From NCBI GenBank assembly GCA_036389135.1, contig DASVQP010000007.1, positions 1 through 64,000 of the forward strand: a stretch of DNA of 64,000 nt, given 5' to 3'. The translations under genes were made by a program, and so were the position numbers. Under the pieces are notes generated by a model, which was not told the origin of the DNA, searched no databases, and saw only the letters and a program-made list of their open reading frames with translations. This stretch comes from Longimicrobium sp. Lineage in GTDB: Bacteria > Gemmatimonadota > Gemmatimonadetes > Longimicrobiales > Longimicrobiaceae. Below, one piece after another: positions 57,346 through 64,000 of the stretch (position 1 is the first letter of the stretch; the number at the start of each line of letters is the position of its first letter).

Positions 57346-59265
57346 ATGAACGTCGTCAACGTCCAGAACCTGCACAAGAGCTTCGGCCCCCGCGTCCTCT
57401 TCGACGGCGTCTCCTTCGCCATCGACGAGGGCGAGAAGGTGGGCTTCATCGGCGTCAACGGGTCGGGGAAGAGCACCCTCTTCCGGATCATCGGCGGCAT
57501 GGAGCCGCCCGACGAGGGGACGCTCGCCTATCAGCGCGGGATGCGCGTGGGCTACCTGGAGCAGGAGCCGGAGTTCGAGGCGGGCGCCACCATCCTCACC
57601 GCCGCGGCCGGCGGCACCCCCGAGCTGAACGAGGTCATCGCCGCCTACCATGAAGTCGGCGGCCGCCTCACCCGCGGCGAGGGCGACACGGACCGCCTGC
57701 TCGCGCGCCAGGGAGAGCTGGCCGCGCGCATCGACGCGCTGGGCGGATGGGACTACGAGCACCGCATGGAGGCGATCCTCACGCGCCTGCAGGTGGACCG
57801 CTGGGAGCGCCCGGTGGAAGGATTGAGCGGGGGCGAGCGGAAGCGGGTGGCGCTGGCGCGCGTCCTCCTGCAGCAGCCCGAGCTCCTCCTGATGGACGAA
57901 CCCACCAACCACCTGGACGCCGACACCACGCTCTGGCTGGAAGGGCATCTGCGCGAGTACCCCGGCGCGGTGATGCTCATCACCCACGACCGCTACTTCC
58001 TGGACCGCGTGGTCACCCGGATGATCGAGGTCACCCCCGGCGAGCTGACCGCCTTCCCCGGCGGCTACACCGAGTACCTGGAAGCCAAGGCCGAGCGCAC
58101 CGCGCGCCTGGCCGTCGAGGCGGACAAGCGCAGCCGCCTGCTGGAGAAGGAGCTCGCCTGGGTGCGCCGCTCCCCCAGCGCCCGCACGGGGAAGCAGCAG
58201 GCGCGCATCAACCGCCTGGACGACCTGCAGTCCGAGCACCGCGACAAGCGCCTCCCCAACCGCACCACGGTGGAGATCGCGATGGCGGACGCGCCGCGGC
58301 TGGGGCGCACGGTGCTGAACCTCCACGGCATCAGCAAGGCGTTCGGGAGCCACACGCTGGTCCGCGACTTCAGCACCATCCTGCAGGCGGGGGAGCGAAT
58401 CGGCATCATCGGCCCCAACGGGGCGGGGAAGACGACGCTCCTGCGCATCATCATGGGCACCGAGCATCCCGACGCCGGCGAGGTGGAGCTCGGCAAGAAC
58501 ACGCACATCGCCTACTTCGACCAGCGCCGCGAAGAGCTGGATCCCGAGAAGACCGTCTACGAGGCCGCCGCCGAGCAGGACTGGGTGGTGGTGGGCGGCG
58601 AGCGCATCCACCTGCGCTCGCACCTGGAGACGTTCCTGTTCCCCGTCCCACAGCAGCGCCAGAAGGTCAAGTCGCTCTCCGGCGGCGAAAAGAACCGGCT
58701 TCTCCTCGCCCGCCTCTTCCTGCGCGAGGCGAACCTGCTGATCCTGGACGAGCCCACCAACGACCTGGACCTGGTCACGCTCCAGGTGCTGGAGGACGTC
58801 CTCTCCGACTATCCCGGCTGCGTGCTCCTGGTGACGCACGACCGCTTCTTTCTGGACAAGGTGGCCACGGGCCTCATCGCCTTCGAGGGGAACGGCGAGC
58901 TGCGCCGCCACGCGGGCGGCTACGACCTGTATCGCCGCCTCAAGGAGCAGCGCGAAGCCGAAGCCGCCGCGGCCGCCGCCCCCGCCGCGCGCAAGCCCGC
59001 CCCCGGCGCCCCTGCCCGCCCCTCCACCGAGCGCAAGCTGAGCTACAAGGAGAAGCGCGAGCTGGAGGGGATGGAGGAAGCGATCATGAAGGCCGAAGCC
59101 CGAAAGGAAGAGCTCGAAGCCCGCCTCGCCGACCCCGCCCTCTACGCGGCCGGCAACGACGAGGTGCAGCGCGTGACCGCGCAGTTCCGCGAGGCCAGCG
59201 AGCAGGTGGATGCTCTGTACGCCCGCTGGGCGGAGCTGGAGGAGGTGGCGGGGGCGGTGCGGTAG
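57346..59265 (+). CDS. ABC-F family ATPase, Uup-like
   Basis: A 639-residue soluble ribosome-associated ABC-F protein with two ATPase domains and no membrane part. The first has Walker A GVNGSGKS (36-43), signature LSGGERKR and LLLMDEPTNHLD; the second GPNGAGKT, LSGGEKNR and LLILDEPTNDLD. The linker (KELAWVRRSPSARTGKQQAR) with the RRSP/GKQQ signature and the C-terminal coiled coil (KLSYKEKRELEGMEEAIMKA) fit the Uup branch, which acts on stalled ribosomes or DNA-associated precision. Start ATG 57346. The stop touches the E-type repeat of cluster 5. Confidence 0.93.
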   Translation: MNVVNVQNLHKSFGPRVLFDGVSFAIDEGEKVGFIGVNGSGKSTLFRIIGGMEPPDEGTLAYQRGMRVGYLEQEPEFEAGATILTAAAGGTPELNEVIAAYHEVGGRLTRGEGDTDRLLARQGELAARIDALGGWDYEHRMEAILTRLQVDRWERPVEGLSGGERKRVALARVLLQQPELLLMDEPTNHLDADTTLWLEGHLREYPGAVMLITHDRYFLDRVVTRMIEVTPGELTAFPGGYTEYLEAKAERTARLAVEADKRSRLLEKELAWVRRSPSARTGKQQARINRLDDLQSEHRDKRLPNRTTVEIAMADAPRLGRTVLNLHGISKAFGSHTLVRDFSTILQAGERIGIIGPNGAGKTTLLRIIMGTEHPDAGEVELGKNTHIAYFDQRREELDPEKTVYEAAAEQDWVVVGGERIHLRSHLETFLFPVPQQRQKVKSLSGGEKNRLLLARLFLREANLLILDEPTNDLDLVTLQVLEDVLSDYPGCVLLVTHDRFFLDKVATGLIAFEGNGELRRHAGGYDLYRRLKEQREAEAAAAAAPAARKPAPGAPARPSTERKLSYKEKRELEGMEEAIMKAEARKEELEARLADPALYAAGNDEVQRVTAQFREASEQVDALYARWAELEEVAGAVR

Positions 59266-59267
59266 AG

Positions 59268-59630
59268 GGCCCCCTCCCCCCGGCCCCCTCCCCCGCCTGC
59301 GGGGGCGCAGGGCGGGCGAGGGGGAGAACACCGTTTGCGGCGCGCAGATCCGGTGGGGCGCGATTTATCGCGCCCACCCTCGCCCCGCCTCGACCGCTGC
59401 CCCACGCACCAATTCCATAGGGGCAGACCTGCGTGTCTGCCCACCCTTTCCCCCACCGCGAACCCCGGTGGTTCGCACCGATCCTCGTAGGGGCCGCCCC
59501 ACGTGGCTGCCCGTGCCCGCCCCCGCGCCGTGGCGCACCCACGCGCACCCATGCATGCAAACGCCCCTCCCCCGGGTGGTCATTGGGGGAGGGGCCGCGA
59601 GGTGATGAGCGGGTGGGGGCTCGCCTATAT
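59268..59630. repeat. composite repeat cluster 5 (E'-C'-A'-B'-D')
   Basis: The exact mirror order of clusters 2 and 3: E' (59269-59328), C' (59353-59375), A' (59417-59442), B' (59487-59512) and D' (59560-59622); right-hand module ends are 67 and 70 bp apart. It separates the convergent ABC-F and lipoprotein genes. Confidence 0.85.
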
Positions 59631-59644
59631 CTACTGAAGAGGGA

Positions 59645-60601
59645 TCAGCGCGACTCGACGATCACCGGCTCGAAGTGGGTAGGCGCTCCCGCCAGGATCG
59701 GGATAAGGAGCCTCTCCGGGTCCGAGTTTATCAGGCTACCGTCCGGCCTCGCACGAAGGGCGAATATGGTATCGCTCGTAGGCTGGTTCAGCACCGGGAT
59801 CTGCAGTCGGGACGACCGGAGAGCATCTATGTATATCTCGCTCACGTCCAGGCTTCGTGCGCTTTGCGCGGCACGCACCCGCACCGGCCGCTCCAGCGTC
59901 AGCCTCCAGAGCGAGATCGTAGGACTGTAGGGCTTCTGCTGCTGCACCAGCACCGGAATCTCGCTCACCCGCACCCCGGTCATGCGTCCCGCCAGGATCG
60001 CCGCTTGCTCAGGTGTGAACATCCGGTACTGAGCGGTGTCCCGCGCAATCGGGTGCACAACGAACTCGCCGCCCCGACCGAGAGCGGGACGCTGGGTTTT
60101 CCCATCCGCGTCAATCGCTACTTCGGTCGCGTACGCGGCGACCGCGATGTAAAGAACGACCTCTCGCCCGGATGTCATCCGCACGAGATAATACGGTCCT
60201 AGCTCGCGGGTATACGAGCGGTGGTACCCCTCCGGCATAAGGCTAAAGGGAGTCGGCACATACAGCACGCGCGGATCTGCACGAAGGGTAGCGAGGTCAA
60301 TCCCTGCACCCCGCTCTTTCTCCCAATCTTTCTCGAAGTTTGGACCATCGGTCCGGACATGGGCCTCGGCCAGTTCCCGCGCGCGTTCGGGCGTGAGGAT
60401 CTGAAGCGCGCTCGGTGAAACCGGTGTGGGAAACACGAACAGCCCCTGGGCATCCACGCTCGCCGACGCAGCGCCCGTAACGAACGGCCGCACGTCTTCA
60501 GTGCTTCCTGGTTCCGTGATGCCAGCGTCGCCACAAGCAGAAGCGAACGCTAGCGCAACGAACAGCGCCAGTTTCGAGGGTCGAAAGCGTTCGTTTCTCA
60601 T
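59645..60601 (-). CDS. lipoprotein, paralogue pair member 1
   Basis: A 318-residue lipoprotein (MRNERFRPSKLALFVALAFASAC, lipobox SAC) that I cannot assign to a family. The region RPFVTGAASASVDAQGLFVF, the repeated R-A-x-E-L-A helix, VRTDGPNFEKDWEKERGAG, YVPTPFSLMPEGYHRSYTR, LGPYYLVRMTSG and AAYATEV align along their length with the lipoprotein at 61737-62720. No catalytic motif is visible. It is third in a minus-strand run with an Ig-like lipoprotein between the paralogues; the gap from it is 119 bp. Confidence 0.65.
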   Translation of the reverse strand: MRNERFRPSKLALFVALAFASACGDAGITEPGSTEDVRPFVTGAASASVDAQGLFVFPTPVSPSALQILTPERARELAEAHVRTDGPNFEKDWEKERGAGIDLATLRADPRVLYVPTPFSLMPEGYHRSYTRELGPYYLVRMTSGREVVLYIAVAAYATEVAIDADGKTQRPALGRGGEFVVHPIARDTAQYRMFTPEQAAILAGRMTGVRVSEIPVLVQQQKPYSPTISLWRLTLERPVRVRAAQSARSLDVSEIYIDALRSSRLQIPVLNQPTSDTIFALRARPDGSLINSDPERLLIPILAGAPTHFEPVIVESR

Positions 60602-60720
60602 CGCGTACCAGATGCTCTTCGAGGCCATCGTTAGTTGCCGTGGCGGTAGTGCACGAAGCGTGATCGTCGCCTATACCTGCACGGGAAAATGGCTCGTAGA
60701 TCAAGCCATTCCCCAGCGTC

Positions 60721-61734
60721 TCAGCAGGCAACAGCGGGAAATACGGGCTCGCAGGTGCCGTCACCACTTCCGATCCCTCTCACGAAAAACGAGTGCGAAT
60801 CGAAAGCTCCTGCTGAGTCCCTCATGTCAACGCGTATGGTGTGTGTGTTTTCGCCGGGGTACCCACTGAACGAGGGGCCGCTCCCCACGTATGTATCGTC
60901 CAGGTACCACTCGAAGGTGTATGCCCCGGTCCCGCCGCGTCCGGTCGCATTCCAGGTGCCGCCTCCGGAGCTTGAGTACACGAGTATAGGGCCCGCCACG
61001 GAGGCTTCGACACCGCCTACTTTCACCATCAGCACAGCCGCCACGGTGCTCCACGTCTGGTCGGTGACTTCGACGCGGAGGTCGAACGCAGATGATCCCG
61101 CGTTAGCAGTGTACGAGGGCCCGTTCCCCACCGGTGTTCCATTCCGATACCACTGGTACATGTATCCAGGAGATCCGCCGGTTGTCGGGGCGTTCCAGAT
61201 ATGTGTCGAACCCGGCGTCGGAATTTGTTCTCCCGTCAGCTTCGTGGAAACCGACGATTGCCGGTAGTTGATCTTGACCTTGGCCCAGGCCCGCTTTACC
61301 CCGTCCTCCCAGCCACTGAACTCTGCGATATCATGGTCGCTTACCTGTTTTGTGCCCGTGGCTGCGACGTACTCGGCTTTCGGTCGCGCCTGCCAGTGCT
61401 GCGCGGTGGGCTCCGGATTGTAAAAGAACCGGAACTCCTCCCTCTCGTCCGCGACCACCTCGCCCTTCGAATTGTACACGATCGCAACTCCCTCGTCGAA
61501 GTCTTCCTGCCCAAAATCGAAGAGATTGGCTCCGGCGTATTTCGTATCCGTACCGGGAGTGGCGAGTGCAACCGGACAAGTGTCCGGTAGTTTCATGTCG
61601 TACTCGAGATCGAAGGCGTTGCTGCTCGGGAAGTATCCGAGCCGCTCGCAGCCCTTGGCGGCTTCAAAATCGCATCCCGTGAGCAATCCGGATAGCGCGC
61701 CGGCCCCGAAAATCGTGGCAATTGTTCTGTTCAT
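60721..61734 (-). CDS. lipoprotein with two Ig/PKD-like domains
   Basis: A 337-residue lipoprotein (MNRTIATIFGAGALSGLLTGC). After an N-terminal part with several cysteines (CERLG, CPVAL) come two ~75-residue Ig/PKD-like beta domains, each with a Y-x-W-Y signature: GYMYQWYRNGTPVGNGPSYT and TGAYTFEWYLDDTYVGSGPS. The chain ends in two cysteines (GTCEPVFPAVAC). It probably projects from the outer membrane and binds a protein or glycan. It starts 2 bp after the stop of the upstream lipoprotein gene, so the two are co-translated. Confidence 0.7.
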   Translation of the reverse strand: MNRTIATIFGAGALSGLLTGCDFEAAKGCERLGYFPSSNAFDLEYDMKLPDTCPVALATPGTDTKYAGANLFDFGQEDFDEGVAIVYNSKGEVVADEREEFRFFYNPEPTAQHWQARPKAEYVAATGTKQVSDHDIAEFSGWEDGVKRAWAKVKINYRQSSVSTKLTGEQIPTPGSTHIWNAPTTGGSPGYMYQWYRNGTPVGNGPSYTANAGSSAFDLRVEVTDQTWSTVAAVLMVKVGGVEASVAGPILVYSSSGGGTWNATGRGGTGAYTFEWYLDDTYVGSGPSFSGYPGENTHTIRVDMRDSAGAFDSHSFFVRGIGSGDGTCEPVFPAVAC

Positions 61735-61736
61735 GC

Positions 61737-62720
61737 TCAGAGCCCTCCCTCGTGCGCACCCAGAGCACTGAAGGCCGTAGTCTCGCCCTCAACGATTGGA
61801 ACTTCTAGAGGCACGCTGCGCAGTTCGCGTCCCGTCCGGACGAGAACGTGCGCGGATTCCACTCTTCCAGCATTCGCTACCCGTACCATCATCGGCGCGC
61901 CACGAGCGGTCGGTACATATAACTCGCGGGTGCGCAGGGGGGTTGCACGGCCGTCGTGCATTACGTCAATGTCCCGGTCAAGTGACAGCTTCCAGACCGC
62001 GGAAGATGGGACGTGTTTCTTGTTGATGCGGATGAGCTCGGGGGTTCGGGTCACCCGAGCGCCCCTCTCACGCCCGACCCGTTCCACCGCGCCCTCGGGC
62101 GACACAAACCAGTCTTGCTGTGTCGCGGGCAGCACCTGGTGAACAAACTCGTTCCCACGTTCTACCGGCCTGTGCACGATTCCGCGCCCGTCGACCGTAA
62201 CGTCTGTTGCGTATGCGGATACGGAGACCAGCAAGGTGGGTTCGGATCCGGAATTCAACTGGACGATATAGTAGGGGCCGTATAGCCGTGCGTACGCGGG
62301 GTGGTACCCGTCTGGGAAGCGACCGTAAGGAGTCTTCACGAAGAGAATACGCGAATCCACGCGCAGCGCTTGGATATCGAAAGGTCTGCCGCGCTCCCCT
62401 ACCCATGCTTCGTGGAGCGATGGACCCCAGGTCCGCACTGACGCAAGGGCCAGTTCCCCGGCTCTTTGCGCCGTGATGATCGGGCGTGCACTCGGTGAAC
62501 TCGGAGCGGCGAACGAGAAGAGGCCCTGGCTATTGAGTGCGGCGGCCGCATCCCCAGTTACATAGCGCCGCAACGCGGCAGGTGAGGGTGCCGACACCGG
62601 TCCGGCAATGGGTGCGTCTGCTTGCTCGCATCCACCGACCATCATGATACCGACTATTCCCGCCGTAGAAATGACCCTCCAGAACGAGCATAGCCGTAAC
62701 TTGGAGTTTCGCTTGTTCAT
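61737..62720 (-). CDS. lipoprotein, paralogue pair member 2
   Basis: A 327-residue lipoprotein (MNKRNSKLRLCSFWRV, hydrophobic stretch, lipobox VGGC). It matches the lipoprotein at 59645-60601 in the same order: RRYVTGDAAAALNSQGLFSF, ITAQRAGELALASVRTWGP, WVGERGRPFDIQALRVDSR, VKTPYGRFPDGYHPAYAR, YGPYYIVQLNSG and SAYATDV. The family is not recognised. It is first in the run, followed 2 bp later by the Ig-like lipoprotein. Codon use in this run has more A/T at third positions than the flanking genes. Confidence 0.65.
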   Translation of the reverse strand: MNKRNSKLRLCSFWRVISTAGIVGIMMVGGCEQADAPIAGPVSAPSPAALRRYVTGDAAAALNSQGLFSFAAPSSPSARPIITAQRAGELALASVRTWGPSLHEAWVGERGRPFDIQALRVDSRILFVKTPYGRFPDGYHPAYARLYGPYYIVQLNSGSEPTLLVSVSAYATDVTVDGRGIVHRPVERGNEFVHQVLPATQQDWFVSPEGAVERVGRERGARVTRTPELIRINKKHVPSSAVWKLSLDRDIDVMHDGRATPLRTRELYVPTARGAPMMVRVANAGRVESAHVLVRTGRELRSVPLEVPIVEGETTAFSALGAHEGGL

Positions 62721-63070
62721 AGTCCCCATTATTTGAAAAGGTGGGGGCGGGCGAACAAACCGTCGGGGTGCGGATTTGGCTACCCGGGAAAGATGGGGTC
62801 GCGCGCCCGTGCTGCGGAGCGCGGTAGCCCTTCAAAGCTACACTCAACTCACCGCCAACATATGCAGTTCGCTCTTCCGGCCCGCGGGCGCCAATTCTGG
62901 CATCTCCGTCCCGAAACGTAAACGGCTCGCGAACTTTCCGTCAATGGAGAAGGCGTTGTCGCACCTGGTCAAGCACGCGGCCTTACCTCTGCAGGCTGGA
63001 TCGCCCGCGTGGCTACTGTCACACACAGAGCGGGGGGCGGTGACTACCTATTCATTGCCACCAGACGGTG
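62721..63070. other. 350 bp intergenic region without a recognisable gene
   Basis: The stretch holds no frame with homology that I can see; the short frames present have no consistent codon bias. It must hold the promoter of the lipoprotein run. A lone TCACACACAGAG-like half (about 63018) is a possible degraded palindrome end. Confidence 0.5.
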
Positions 63071-64000
63071 TCACCACATCCCCGCCACCGTCGTCACGAT
63101 GGTATACACGGCCATCACCGCCATCGCGACCGCCACCGCCCAGCCGAAAACGGACATCCAGACCGGATGCCGGTAGTCGCCGATGATGGCGACGCGGCGC
63201 GCGGCCAGGAGCATCGCGCCGAGAGCGAGCGGCAGGACGAGCGCGTTGGCGGCGCCGGCGGCCACCAGGAGCTGCACGGGGCGTCCCACGGCCAGGAACA
63301 CCGCGGTGGAGAGGACGACGAAGAGGATGATTACGGTGCGCTGCCGCGTCTCCACGCGCGTGCTCAGGGTGCGCAGAAAGGAAACCGAGGTGTAGCTCGC
63401 GCCCACGATCGAGGTCACCGCCGCGCACCAGATCACCAGCCCGAAGAGCCGCAGCCCCACCTCCCCCGCCGCGTGCTGGAAGACGGAGCCGGGCGGGTTC
63501 GCGGGGTCCAGCTTGAAGCCGGCGGAGACCACGCCTAGCGCCGCCAGGAAGAGCCCCACGCGCATGATGCTGGTGACGATGATCCCGGTCACGGCGCTGC
63601 GCGACACCTCGGGGAGCGCGGCCCGCCCGGAGATCCCCGCGTCCAGCAGCCGGTGCCCGCCCGCAAAGGTGATGTAGCCGCCGACCGTGCCGCCCACCAG
63701 CGTCACCACCGCGATCCAGTCCAGCTTCAGCGGCGCCACGGAGCGAAGGACCGCCTCCCCGAACGGAGGCCGCGAAGTCGCCACCACGTACAGGGTGAGG
63801 GCGATCATCACGAAGCCAAGCACCTGCGCGAAGCGGTCCATCGCCCGCCCGGCGTCGCGGAAGAGGAAGAGCCCCACCGCCGCCCCCGCGCTGACCAGCG
63901 CCCCGGTGGCGAGCGGCATCCCCAGCAGCGCCTGCAGACCCAGCGCGGCGCCCGCCACGTTGCCGATGTTGAAGATCAGCCCGCCGAGCACCACCAGCAC
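63071..64000 (-). CDS. Nramp-family metal transporter, N-terminus beyond the window
   Basis: The C-terminal 309 residues of an inner-membrane transporter; the 5' end lies right of 64000. FNIGNVAGAALGLQALLG matches the Nramp helix pattern, followed by about nine further helices including FVMIALTLYVVATSRPP, AVVTLVGGTVGGYITFAGGH and GLVIWCAAVTSIVGASYTSV. It belongs to the broad Nramp-like divalent-metal branch; the DPGN helix that would fix the metal type lies outside the window. On the minus strand, ending 350 bp from the lipoprotein run. Confidence 0.8.
   Translation of the reverse strand: MLVVLGGLIFNIGNVAGAALGLQALLGMPLATGALVSAGAAVGLFLFRDAGRAMDRFAQVLGFVMIALTLYVVATSRPPFGEAVLRSVAPLKLDWIAVVTLVGGTVGGYITFAGGHRLLDAGISGRAALPEVSRSAVTGIIVTSIMRVGLFLAALGVVSAGFKLDPANPPGSVFQHAAGEVGLRLFGLVIWCAAVTSIVGASYTSVSFLRTLSTRVETRQRTVIILFVVLSTAVFLAVGRPVQLLVAAGAANALVLPLALGAMLLAARRVAIIGDYRHPVWMSVFGWAVAVAMAVMAVYTIVTTVAGMW

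Overview
The window is about 70% GC and comes from a diderm bacterium. The evidence is outer-membrane barrels ending in Phe, many lipobox lipoproteins, a TonB-C-like periplasmic protein and Tat components. The gene set (DUF1206, DUF885 and M16 secreted peptidases, carboxypeptidase-regulatory-like secreted proteins, alpha-2-macroglobulin, NTT-type transporter) together with dense families of intergenic palindromes resembles the Longimicrobium / Gemmatimonadota group. That placement is an inference from gene content; no 16S is present. The window opens inside the 3' part of a 5S rRNA, so an rRNA operon lies to the left.

Layout. 1-253: end of the rRNA operon, terminator and palindromes. 632-3192: queE, a histone-deacetylase-fold hydrolase, a convergent lipoprotein and a single-domain response regulator. 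3415-5940: tatA, a polysaccharide-deacetylase lipoprotein and an orphan helical protein. 6077-8663: a tight run with mug, ygfZ and a DUF1802 gene. 9023-12368: DUF1579 and DUF1206 genes and lpd. 12541-14777: a two-gene, roughly 50-55% GC island encoding an Mrr-like nuclease and a large HEXXH protein, the best candidate in the window for an undescribed (perhaps defence) system. 14943-21251: a 2102-residue alpha-2-macroglobulin-like protein. 21634-24402: marR and a split LigD (polymerase and ligase as separate genes, no Ku seen). 24787-29204: DUF885 peptidase, VWA lipoprotein and a small barrel. 29380-37626: stress and housekeeping genes (PPOX, EamA, zapE, DUF892, GlsB, DHH phosphoesterase, kinase, esterase, TonB-C protein, SET methyltransferase). 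37995-39880: a LytS/LytTR two-component pair. 40128-48638: NTT transporter, secreted M16 peptidase, esterase lipoprotein and three genes carrying DUF3471-like domains, one fused to a degenerate aldo/keto reductase. 49102-51913: an overlapping three-gene run with two paralogous barrels. 52072-52919: an ArsR/SRPBCC pair with a probable leaderless promoter. 53224-57167: EAL protein with response regulator, and secreted or membrane hypotheticals. 57346-59265: ABC-F ATPase. 59645-62720: three lipoproteins, the outer two paralogous. 63071-64000: an Nramp-family transporter cut by the window end.

The intergenic DNA is unusually structured. Five repeat families recur: (i) clusters of GC-rich palindromes with starts mostly 67-70 bp apart (modules B, A, C) flanked by larger hairpins D and E, found in this window only between convergent gene ends; (ii) 80-90 bp imperfect palindromes with CTCACACAGAG ends, one copy nested inside a relative; (iii) heptanucleotide tandem arrays (AAGTGCT / AGGACTC types), which supply the last codons of two genes; (iv) a single 194 bp element with 13 bp inverted ends; (v) a cluster of small perfect palindromes before zapE.
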